Below are positions 34,307-41,631 of a DNA stretch of 64,000 nucleotides, piece by piece. The translations under genes were made by a program, and so were the position numbers. Source of the stretch: Deltaproteobacteria bacterium (lineage in GTDB: Bacteria; Myxococcota_A; UBA796; UBA2385); the NCBI GenBank assembly GCA_016792625.1, contig JAEUKK010000116.1, positions 124,001 through 188,000 of the forward strand, given 5' to 3'. Each line of letters starts with the position of its first letter. The first letter of the stretch is position 1. Under the pieces are notes generated by a model, which worked only from the letters and a program-made list of their open reading frames with translations, searched no databases and was not told the origin of the DNA.

Positions 34307-35118
34307 GTGCCGCCCCCCTCTGCGCGCTGCGCCGGGCCCACCTTCGCGCGGGTCCAGGCGGCGTCAAGCGCGGCGGCGTCCATGTCGTGGAGCGCCCGCC
34401 CCTCGGCCTCGGCCTCGAGCTCCATCGTGCGGAAGCGCTCGGCGAAGCGCGCGTTGCCCGCCCGCAGCGCGCCCTCGGCGTCCACCCCGAGGTGCCGGCC
34501 CAGGCTCGCCGCGGCCATGAGCAGGTCGCCGAGCTCGTGGCGGCAGGCCGCGGGATCACCGCTGGAGACGGCCTCTTTGAGCTCGGCGAGCTCCTCGTCG
34601 AGCTTGTCGAGCACGCCGGCGGGGCCCTCCCAATCAAAGCCCACCGTGCGGGCCTTGCCGCCCTGCGCCGCGGCGACCACCAGGGCGGGCGCCGCGGTGG
34701 GGATGCCGTCGAGCAGCCCACGCCCGCGGGCCCGGTCTGCCCGCGCGCGGGCCCAGTCGCCCCGCTTGGGGCCCCCGCCCGGGCTCGGCCCGAACAGGTG
34801 GGGGTGGCGCTGCACCATCTTGTCGGTGATGCCCTGGGCCACGCTGTTGAGGTCGAAGCGGCCCGCCTCAGTGCCGATGCGGACCATCATCAACAGGTTG
34901 AACAGCGCGTCGCCGAGCTCCTCGGCCACCGGATCGGCGCCCGGCGCGGCGGGCTGATCGACCGCGTCGGCCAGCTCGTAGACCTCTTCTTGCAGGTAGC
35001 TACGGAAGCTCTGCAGCGTTTGTGCGCGGTCCCACGGGCAGCCCTCGGGGCCGCGCAGCGTATCGATGAGGTCGAGCAGGGCGCAGAGCCCGGTCAGGTC
35101 GCGGGTGGGCAGCGGCAT
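34303..35118 (-). CDS. mazG: Nucleoside triphosphate pyrophosphohydrolase MazG
   Basis: 271 residues; ATG 35118. N-terminal domain: LRGPEGCPWDRAQTLQSFRSYLQEEVYELADA, then EELGDALFNLLM, the EExxE...ExxD magnesium-binding set of all-alpha NTP pyrophosphatases. A second MazG-like half (LDEELAELKEAV... HELGDLLMAA) follows, as in E. coli MazG. It hydrolyses NTPs/dNTPs to NMP and pyrophosphate, cleaning nucleotide pools and in E. coli lowering (p)ppGpp. Cytoplasmic. Operon with fxsA. Confidence 0.94.
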   Translation of the reverse strand: MPLPTRDLTGLCALLDLIDTLRGPEGCPWDRAQTLQSFRSYLQEEVYELADAVDQPAAPGADPVAEELGDALFNLLMMVRIGTEAGRFDLNSVAQGITDKMVQRHPHLFGPSPGGGPKRGDWARARADRARGRGLLDGIPTAAPALVVAAAQGGKARTVGFDWEGPAGVLDKLDEELAELKEAVSSGDPAACRHELGDLLMAAASLGRHLGVDAEGALRAGNARFAERFRTMELEAEAEGRALHDMDAAALDAAWTRAKVGPAQRAEGGGT

Positions 35119-35235
35119 GGGCCCGCCTAACCGCGGTTTTTCTCACCCGCGGCGCGCGGAAGCTGGATCGGGAGCGCCCAACTGGGGCATCATGCGCGGG
35201 ACGCTGGGCCCGCGGGGCCCGCCCTTGGAGACCGC

Positions 35236-36996
35236 ATGCTCGCACCCTCGCCCCTTCGTTCGCCGGCCCTGCTGTCCCTGCTCGGCCTCGGCGCGCTCGG
35301 CCTCGCCGGCTGCCGCTCCGACTACTCGGTGAAGTCAGACCGCCTCGGGGTCGACCTCGAGCTGCAGGTGCTCAGCCCCAGCTACGGCGAGTTTGAGGGC
35401 GACGGCCCGGCTGTGGTGACCGGCGTCGTGTCTCCGGCCCAGGCCAAGGTGCTGGTCGAGGGCCAAGAGATCGAGGTCAACGAAGACGGCAGCTTCTCGG
35501 TCGAGGTGCCGGTCGACTACGCCTACCGGATCATTGAGGTCGAGGCCTCTCTCGACACCCAGCGCGAAGACTTCCGCGTGCCGGTCTTCCGCGGCGTCGA
35601 CCCCGTCCCCGGCTGGCCCGGCGGCATGACCGCCCGCCTGCTGCCCAACGGCCTGAGCAAGCTCGGCGAGAGCCTCGGCGCGGCCATCGACGGGCTCGGC
35701 TGGCAAGCCACCCTCGCCGCCAGCCTGCCCGCCTACGAGAGCGACATCTTCGCCATCCGCCCGGTGGGCATCTTCAACGAGCCCACCGAGGTCACCATTG
35801 AGGCGGCCGACGGCGGCCTCGACTTCGTGGCCACGCTCATCGACCTCAAGCTTGAGTACGAGCTGGCGGTCGACTGGCTCGGCCTGTCGAGCGAGCTCTC
35901 GATCAGCTTCGGCGAGATCGCCATCAGCGGCCTGCTGGTGCCCATCCTCGACGACGAGGGCCTGCTCAGCCTCGAGCTCGAAGACCCCTCGCTGGTCATC
36001 AACGAGCCCGACATCGTGCTCGGGCCCCTCGACGGCGCCCTGGCCGAGCTCGTGATCGACGCGGTGCTCAGCTACGTGGTCGAGCCGCTGACCGACCTGC
36101 TGCTCGGCGTGGTGCTCGACTCGATCGGCACCATCGAGCTCGGCGGCCCCATCGCGTTTGAGACCGACCTGCTGGGCACCTCGCTGGCGCTGAACCTCAC
36201 CGATCTGGTCACCGAAGAGCAGGGCATCGGCGCCGAGCTCGCCCTGGGCATCAACGAGCCCGCGGCCAGCGAGCCCATCGGCCTGTCGATCCCCGACGCG
36301 GGCACCGGCGGCGTGCACCCCGCCGCCCAGGCCGCCATCGCGCTGCACGAGGGTGTGCTGCAGCTCGCGATCGGCAACCTGCTCATCGACCTGCTCGGCC
36401 AAGTCGACAGCCTCTTGGGCGGCTTTGGTGACCTCATCGGCGGCATGGTGCGCACCCTGCCCGGCGGTGACCAGGCGCCCGCCGCCGCCGAGGGCTGGTG
36501 CCTCGGCCTCGACCCGGGCACCGCCTATGTGGCCCGCATGGTGCCGGGCATCGCGCCGCTGGGCGCGGTCTACATGCCCGACCTGGTCGTCGACATCGGC
36601 GAGCGCAAGGGCGCGGTCTGCGAGACCTGGCTCAAGGCTTCGTTGGCCACCGAGATCAACCTCAACATCGAGGGGGGCACCGCGCTCGGCATCGATCTGG
36701 TCGTGGCTGAGGGCGTGGTGCTCGAGTACGGCGCCGTCGACCAAGACCCCGAGGCCGTGGTCACCGCGCTGGGCGACTGGCTCGAGAGCACCTTCGGCCT
36801 CGTCGGCGGCCTGCTGAACTTCGACCTCGCCGACCTGCTCGGCGGCCTCGGCGGCAGCGGCGACCCGGCCGACCCGGCCACCCTGCTGCTGGGCGGCCTC
36901 GCCCCGGTGGTGCTCGACAGCCAGCCGATGGTGAACGCCGACGGCACGACCACCGAGGGGCTGTTCGTGCTCTCGCTGGGCGTCTGGGCCGACTGA
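35236..36996 (+). CDS. Large lipoprotein with Ig-like N-terminal domain, otherwise unrecognised
   Basis: 586 residues; ATG 35236 with GGAG six bases before. Lipobox LAGC (Cys26). Residues about 42-110 (LEVQVLSPSYGEFEGDGPAVVTGVVSP...) look like a bacterial Ig-like or glucodextranase-like beta-sandwich. The following 430 residues are acidic, rich in Leu/Ile/Gly and in repeated 'L..LLLG..L..' and 'ID.L.G.L' patterns (DLLLGVVLDSIG, LLIDLLGQVDSLLGGFGDLIGGM), with two cysteines. It is a plausible TULIP-like lipid-binding elongated fold, but that is a guess; no catalytic motif. Anchored in the outer membrane by type. Single gene, divergent from mazG. Confidence 0.7.
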   Translation: MLAPSPLRSPALLSLLGLGALGLAGCRSDYSVKSDRLGVDLELQVLSPSYGEFEGDGPAVVTGVVSPAQAKVLVEGQEIEVNEDGSFSVEVPVDYAYRIIEVEASLDTQREDFRVPVFRGVDPVPGWPGGMTARLLPNGLSKLGESLGAAIDGLGWQATLAASLPAYESDIFAIRPVGIFNEPTEVTIEAADGGLDFVATLIDLKLEYELAVDWLGLSSELSISFGEIAISGLLVPILDDEGLLSLELEDPSLVINEPDIVLGPLDGALAELVIDAVLSYVVEPLTDLLLGVVLDSIGTIELGGPIAFETDLLGTSLALNLTDLVTEEQGIGAELALGINEPAASEPIGLSIPDAGTGGVHPAAQAAIALHEGVLQLAIGNLLIDLLGQVDSLLGGFGDLIGGMVRTLPGGDQAPAAAEGWCLGLDPGTAYVARMVPGIAPLGAVYMPDLVVDIGERKGAVCETWLKASLATEINLNIEGGTALGIDLVVAEGVVLEYGAVDQDPEAVVTALGDWLESTFGLVGGLLNFDLADLLGGLGGSGDPADPATLLLGGLAPVVLDSQPMVNADGTTTEGLFVLSLGVWAD

Positions 36997-37059
36997 GGTC
37001 GGCGCCCGACACGGGCTGCGGTCTCCGCGCGCCGCGCTCCCTTCGAGGATGGCGCGGCA

Positions 37060-37072
37060 CGCGTCGTTTTGG
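37060..37072. promoter_or_regulatory. CGCGTCGTTTTGG motif at 3' side of convergent genes (second copy 8703-8715)
   Basis: The same 13-mer occurs at 8703-8715, behind the M16 gene. Both copies lie in gaps between convergent gene ends. A T4 run sits inside. It may be part of a terminator signal. Confidence 0.35.
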
Positions 37073-37088
37073 AGGAGGGGGCCGCGCC

Positions 37089-37670
37089 TTAGGCCGGGAG
37101 TGTTGAGCGCCCTTGCTGGTCGAGCAGGCCCTCGAGCAGCGCCTCGGCCGCCTCCCACAGGGCGGGGGCCTCGTCGTCGGTCGCGCCGTGGATGGCCGCG
37201 AACAGCCCGCCCAGCGCCGCCGGGCCGGCCGCCAGGAGCGGCGGGCCCTGCATCATGGCCACCTCGGCGCCGTCGAGGTTCACCTCGTTGATCGGCAGCC
37301 CCCCGGCCGGGCGCAGGCGCCAGGTCGGCATGCCCAACGAAGCGAGGGCGGCGACCAGCCCCGGGCAAGCGGCCGCGCCAAAGGTCAGGGCGCAGGCCTC
37401 GCCGGCCCCATCGCGCAGGGGGGCCGAGACGGCTGCCCCATAGAGCGCGGCCATCGCGTCGCAGAGGGCGCCCGCGTCACGCGCCCAGCCCGCCGCGGCG
37501 TCGGGCAGCACCCAGACCCGCAGGTTGCGGACCGGGCCGAAGCCGGCCAGCTCATCGGGCAGCGTGGAGAAGCAGCTGAGGTCGAGGATCTGCTCGGGTG
37601 TGCAGACCCGCAGGTCGACCAGGGGGTTTTGGCTGCGCAGGCGGCGGACGCGGGGAGAGGGCGTGGTCAT
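37089..37670 (-). CDS. Conserved-looking unknown protein at the end of the che operon
   Basis: 193 residues; ATG 37670. I do not recognise the family. It is soluble, neutral and rich in Ala/Leu, without signal peptide or membrane helix. It begins TTPSPRVRRLRSQNPLVDLRVCTPEQILDLSC and later has INEVNLDGAEVAMMQG and a C-terminal helix ALWEAAEALLEGLLDQQGR. It lies 42 bp after cheX on the same strand. A GATAGA element (minus strand 37684-37679) just before it could be a separate promoter. By position it might be a chemosensory accessory protein. Confidence 0.6.
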   Translation of the reverse strand: MTTPSPRVRRLRSQNPLVDLRVCTPEQILDLSCFSTLPDELAGFGPVRNLRVWVLPDAAAGWARDAGALCDAMAALYGAAVSAPLRDGAGEACALTFGAAACPGLVAALASLGMPTWRLRPAGGLPINEVNLDGAEVAMMQGPPLLAAGPAALGGLFAAIHGATDDEAPALWEAAEALLEGLLDQQGRSTLPA

Positions 37671-37712
37671 GGCCCGGCTCTATCCCCGTGGGGCCCCGCG
37701 CCGCGCCGCGCC

Positions 37713-38156
37713 TCAGACCAGCGCGCGCAGGGACACGCCGAGCCGCGTGCCGTCCTCGAGCCGAAAGCCGTAGCGCCGCTCACCGGCCGCCGGCGGCAGC
37801 GCGCCGCGGCCCGCGTCGGGCAGCCCCAAGCCTGGGCTTTGGTGCGGGTCGAGCTGCGCGAGGGCCTGACCGGCGATCGCGTTGGCCAGCTCGTCGATCA
37901 TGCCGGCCACCGCACCCTCGTCGGCCACCCGCTCCCCGGCCCAGAGCATCGTGAAGATGGCCTCGGCTTCGGCGGCGCTGGTGGCGAGCACCAGGGCGCC
38001 CAGCGCCGGGCGGTGCAGGTCCACGGTCGACCAGCGCAGGCTGCCGTCCTCCCAGTCGAAGCTGGGGTCGGGCTCGGCGGCGAGGAACAGCGTGCTCTCC
38101 AGCACCTCGGTCACCACCGGCTCGATGATCTGGGCGTCAATCTCAGCGGCGTTCAT
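37713..38156 (-). CDS. cheX: CheX-like chemotaxis phosphatase
   Basis: 147 residues; ATG 38156 overlaps the cheY stop (ATGA). DELANAIAGQALAQL matches the E-x2-N active-site helix of the CheC/CheX/FliY phosphatases, which hydrolyse CheY-phosphate. The helix occurs once (CheC has two copies). Cytosolic. Its position directly after a CheY supports the role of signal terminator. Confidence 0.72.
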   Translation of the reverse strand: MNAAEIDAQIIEPVVTEVLESTLFLAAEPDPSFDWEDGSLRWSTVDLHRPALGALVLATSAAEAEAIFTMLWAGERVADEGAVAGMIDELANAIAGQALAQLDPHQSPGLGLPDAGRGALPPAAGERRYGFRLEDGTRLGVSLRALV

Positions 38157-38533
38157 GCGGCGGCTCCATCCATGCGGCTGATGGCCGCGGCCAGGGCGGC
38201 GGGGCTGAGGGGCTTGCGGATGACCGCCGTCGCGCCCATGGCGCGCAGCTCCTCCTCGGCTGCCTCGTTGACCAGCGAGCTGACGATGATCACGGGGATG
38301 GCGTGGAGGCGCGGGCTGCCCCGCATGAACCGGAGGAGGGTGCGCCCGTCCATCACCGGCATGTTGAGGTCGGAGATGACCAGGTCGATGCCCTCGGCCT
38401 TGAGCTGGTCGAGCGCGGCCCGCCCATGCTCGGCTTCGAAGGTCTGGTCGGCGCGGTACCCGCAGATCGTCAGGCAGCGCCGGACCAACATCCGCGCGGT
38501 GGCCGAGTCATCGACGATGAGCACGTTTGGCAT
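38153..38533 (-). CDS. cheY: Single-domain response regulator (CheY-like)
   Basis: 126 residues; ATG 38533. Receiver domain only: VDDS near the N terminus, the phosphoacceptor Asp in LVISDLNMPVMDG (near 57), IIVSSL (Ser switch), and Lys in IRKPLSP. This is the output of the chemosensory system. Overlaps cheX. Confidence 0.93.
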   Translation of the reverse strand: MPNVLIVDDSATARMLVRRCLTICGYRADQTFEAEHGRAALDQLKAEGIDLVISDLNMPVMDGRTLLRFMRGSPRLHAIPVIIVSSLVNEAAEEELRAMGATAVIRKPLSPAALAAAISRMDGAAA

Positions 38534-38557
38534 GGGATCCTCTCCCGGTCCTTTGGG

Positions 38558-39043
38558 TCAGACCTGCCATACCGGCAGGCCAGGGCTGCTGATGCGGACG
38601 AGGCCCGAGGGGACCTCGACCCGCACGGTGCGGGACAGCTCGCCGCCGACGTCCTCGGCCACGGCGCCCAGCCCGTACTGCCACAACAAGCGCTTGATCC
38701 CGAGGACGTTGCGCTTGCCGATGTTGAAGCTGCCCATCCGGTCGAGGATGGTGGCGCCCCCGATGAGCTTGATCTGCAGGCCCCGGCCGTTGGCCGGCGC
38801 CCCGGTGCGCTCCATCGCCCGGAACAACGCCGGGATGGCCGTGCTCGCGTAGTAGCCGGGAAGGGCGCCGCGCAGGCCATCCTCGGGCGCCGCAGGCAAG
38901 GCGATGTGGGCCATGCCCACCGCGCCAGACCGCGGGTCGCGCGCGACGACGGCGACACAGGACCCCAGCGCCATCGTGACGAGCAGGTCGCCGCCGCAGG
39001 CGGAGGCGGCGATGTCTCCGATGCCGAGCATGATCTCGCCCAT
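38558..39043 (-). CDS. cheD: Chemoreceptor glutamine deamidase CheD
   Basis: 161 residues from ATG 39043; a GTG at 39049 overlapping the cheB stop (GTGA) is an alternative. MALGSCVAVVARDPRSGAVGMAHIALP contains the catalytic Cys (GSCV) and His (MAHI) of CheD, and IGGATIL, RNVLGIKRLL and SGLVRISSP follow. CheD deamidates glutamines on receptors and can be sequestered by CheY-P or CheC. No receptor gene is in the window. Confidence 0.93.
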   Translation of the reverse strand: MGEIMLGIGDIAASACGGDLLVTMALGSCVAVVARDPRSGAVGMAHIALPAAPEDGLRGALPGYYASTAIPALFRAMERTGAPANGRGLQIKLIGGATILDRMGSFNIGKRNVLGIKRLLWQYGLGAVAEDVGGELSRTVRVEVPSGLVRISSPGLPVWQV

Positions 39044-39045
39044 GG

Positions 39046-40125
39046 TCACTCCGCCGTCGCTGGGCAGCGGGTTGGCTCCGCGGCGCGCTCGGGTTGGAGC
39101 GCGTCCATCAGGGCTTCGGCGATGCCGTCGAGTGATCGGAGGGCCATGGCGGCGCCGATCTCCCAGGCCTCGCGGGGCATGCCCCAGACCACCGCGCTGG
39201 CCTCGTCCTGGGCGAGGGTGAAGGCCCCGGCGCGCCGCATGTCGAGCAGGCCCAGCGCACCGTCGGTGCCCATCCCGGTGAGGATGACGCCCATCGCGCG
39301 TTTCCCAGCGACCCGGGCCACGGAGCGCATCATCACGTCGACGCTCGGCGCGTGCCCGTTGACCCGCTGCTCGCCGAGCAGCTTCACCCGAAAGTGGTCA
39401 CCGGCCGCCTCGACCGCGCACTGGCGGCCGCCTGGCGCGATGAGCACCGTGCCGGCGGCGAGCTGGTCGCCGTCCTGCGCCTCACGCACCTGGAAGGGGG
39501 TGCTCGAGTTGAGCAGCCCAGCGAAGGTGGCGGTGAAGCCGGCGGGCATATGCTGCACCACCAGCACGCCCGGCGCGGTCGGGTTCAGGCGGCAGAGCAG
39601 GTCGCGGATGGCGTCGGTTCCGCCGGTCGACGCGCCGATGGCGATCATCCGGTCGTCGCGGGCGCGCAGACCCCCGCTGGGCGGCGGCGCGCTGCGCTTG
39701 AGCTTCCAGTGGCTCACGTTGGCCGTGCTGGCGATCTTGATCTTGGTCCGCAGCTCCATCATCATCTGCTCGACGCCCTGGTGCATCGTCTTGCTGGGCT
39801 TGGTGACGAAGTCCACGGCGCCGGCGGAGAGCGCGGCCATGGTCACCTCGCGCCCGCGCTCGGTGTGCGAGCTGACCATGACCACTGGCAGGGGGTACTG
39901 CGGCATCAGGCGGCGCAGGAAGTCGACGCCGTCCATGCGCGGCATCTCGACGTCGAGGGTGATGACCTGCGGGTTGCGCTCGACGATGAGGTCGCGGGCC
40001 TCGTAGGCGTCGCGCGCCGTGCCCACCACCTCGATGAAGGGGTCGGCAGCCAGCCCATCGCGCAGGATGGCCCGCACGACGGCAGAGTCATCGACGATCA
40101 GCACACGGATGGGTCCAGAGCTCAT
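39046..40125 (-). CDS. cheB: Protein-glutamate methylesterase CheB
   Basis: 359 residues; ATG 40125 overlaps the cheR stop (ATGA). N-terminal receiver (RVLIVDDSAVVRAIL, LDVEMPRMDGVDFL, VSSHTE, TKPS); C-terminal esterase with the Ser-His-Asp set: IGASTGGTDAI, VVQHMPAGFTATFA, GVILTGMGTDGALGLLDMR. The open frame extends upstream to 40623 but that part is the shadow of cheR. Demethylates receptors when phosphorylated by CheA. Cytosolic. Confidence 0.96.
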   Translation of the reverse strand: MSSGPIRVLIVDDSAVVRAILRDGLAADPFIEVVGTARDAYEARDLIVERNPQVITLDVEMPRMDGVDFLRRLMPQYPLPVVMVSSHTERGREVTMAALSAGAVDFVTKPSKTMHQGVEQMMMELRTKIKIASTANVSHWKLKRSAPPPSGGLRARDDRMIAIGASTGGTDAIRDLLCRLNPTAPGVLVVQHMPAGFTATFAGLLNSSTPFQVREAQDGDQLAAGTVLIAPGGRQCAVEAAGDHFRVKLLGEQRVNGHAPSVDVMMRSVARVAGKRAMGVILTGMGTDGALGLLDMRRAGAFTLAQDEASAVVWGMPREAWEIGAAMALRSLDGIAEALMDALQPERAAEPTRCPATAE

Positions 40126-40988
40126 CTGCCCTCCTTGCGGTACACGCCGGGGCAGACGTTGCGGAAGCGGGTCGTCAGGCCCGAGATGGTCTCGGCGTGG
40201 CCCACAAAAAACCAGCCGCCGGGCACCAGCGCGTCTGCCATGCGGTCGATCAGCGCGCGCCGTGTGTCGTCTTCGAAGTAGATCATGACGTTGCGGCAGA
40301 AGATCGCGTGGAAGGGCTGCTTGAAGGGGAAGCTCGCGTTCATCAGGTTGAAGCGGCGAAAGGTCACCTCCTTGCGCAGGAAGGCCTTGATCGCGCTGCT
40401 CCCGTCGGGCCTCGCCTCGAAGTAGCGGCTCTGCCAGGCGGGCGGCAGGGGAGAGACCGCCTCGGTCGGGTAGACCGCCCGCTCGGCCTTCTGCAGCGCG
40501 TTTTGCGAGATGTCGGTGGCGAGCAGGCCCGCTTGCCATTGGCCATACTCGGCGCCCAAGACCTCGTGGATCACCATGGCCAGGACGTAGGGCTCCTCGC
40601 CCGTGCTCGAGGCCGCGCACCACAGCCGCAGGTCGCGCTCGCGGCCCTGGCGCTGCTGGGCGATGATCGCGGGGAGCACCTCGTCGCGCAGCACATGGAA
40701 GTGCTCGGGCTCACGATAGAAGAAGGTGTGGTTGGTCGAGATGCAGTCGACCAGCAAGCTGAGCGTGTCTTGGGTGGGGCTGGTGAGCATCGCCACGGCG
40801 AACTGGTGGTAGCTGTCAAAACCCAGCTCGCGGATCGTCTTGAACAGGCGGCTCGCCACCATCGCCCGCTTGCCGTCGGTGAGGTGGATGCCGAAGCGGT
40901 CCCGGACCAAGCGCGCGGTGAGCTGAAAGTCTGCGTCGCTGATCTCGAGGTTCGGGGCGACCATCGCCGCTTGTGGAGAGGAGATCAC
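40122..40988 (-). CDS. cheR: Chemotaxis methyltransferase CheR
   Basis: 288 residues; GTG 40988 with GGAG upstream. N-terminal all-helical CheR_N domain (DADFQLTARLVRDRFGIHL, RLFKTIRELGFDSYHQF, STNHTFFYREPEHFHVLRDEVLP), then the SAM-binding domain (LRLWCAASSTGEEPY, LLATDISQNALQKAERAVYP, FCRNVMIYF, GGWFFVGHAETI). Methylates receptor glutamates. Coupled to cheB. Confidence 0.97.
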   Translation of the reverse strand: MISSPQAAMVAPNLEISDADFQLTARLVRDRFGIHLTDGKRAMVASRLFKTIRELGFDSYHQFAVAMLTSPTQDTLSLLVDCISTNHTFFYREPEHFHVLRDEVLPAIIAQQRQGRERDLRLWCAASSTGEEPYVLAMVIHEVLGAEYGQWQAGLLATDISQNALQKAERAVYPTEAVSPLPPAWQSRYFEARPDGSSAIKAFLRKEVTFRRFNLMNASFPFKQPFHAIFCRNVMIYFEDDTRRALIDRMADALVPGGWFFVGHAETISGLTTRFRNVCPGVYRKEGR

Positions 40989-41066
40989 GGAGGCTCCGGG
41001 CGCGTGCGCAGGCGGGGCGGCGTGCCAGGGGCCGTCGCCAGGGGAGGGGATGTGGGGGCGCGGGGC

Positions 41067-41570
41067 TCAGGCGCTGAGGCTGGCGGACCGCGGGGGCGCG
41101 CCGACCAGCTTCTCGGCGTCGAGCAACATGCGGACCTGGTCGCCGACCTTGCCCATGCCGGCGATGAAGTGGTCGTTGTTGCGCCCAAAGGCGTGCGGGG
41201 GCGCCTCGACGTCGCCCTGGGGGATGTCGAGGACCTCGGACACCGTGTCGACCACGAGGCCCACGAGCCAGTCGCCGACGTGGATCACGATGATGCAGGT
41301 CCGATCGTCGTAGGCGCGGGGCTCCATGCGGAAGCGCAGGCGCACGTCCATCACCGGGATGACCTTGCCCCGCAGGTTGATCACGCCCTTGACGAAGGCC
41401 GGCACGTCAGGGACGGTGGTGACCTGCTGCATGCCGATGATCTCACGGACATACATGATGTCGAGGCCGTAGGACTCGCTGCCGAGGATGAAGGTCAGGT
41501 ACTTCGTCCGCTCCTGCAGCTCGTCTGCCTCGGTGAGGGAGGCGGCGTGTGTGTGGGCGATGGAGGGCAT
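41067..41570 (-). CDS. cheW: CheW coupling protein
   Basis: 167 residues from ATG 41570 (GTG 41576 is an alternative). TKYLTFILGSESYGLDIMYVREII, VPDVPAFVKGVINLRGKVIPVMDVRLRF and VVDTVSEVLDIP are typical CheW. It links receptors to CheA. In frame with the preceding gene order A-W-R-B. Confidence 0.96.
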   Translation of the reverse strand: MPSIAHTHAASLTEADELQERTKYLTFILGSESYGLDIMYVREIIGMQQVTTVPDVPAFVKGVINLRGKVIPVMDVRLRFRMEPRAYDDRTCIIVIHVGDWLVGLVVDTVSEVLDIPQGDVEAPPHAFGRNNDHFIAGMGKVGDQVRMLLDAEKLVGAPPRSASLSA

Positions 41571-41631
41571 GGTCACTCCCGGTGCGCGGTGCGGTTGGGG
41601 TCTCTGGGGGGATCGGACCGGAGGGCGGCGA

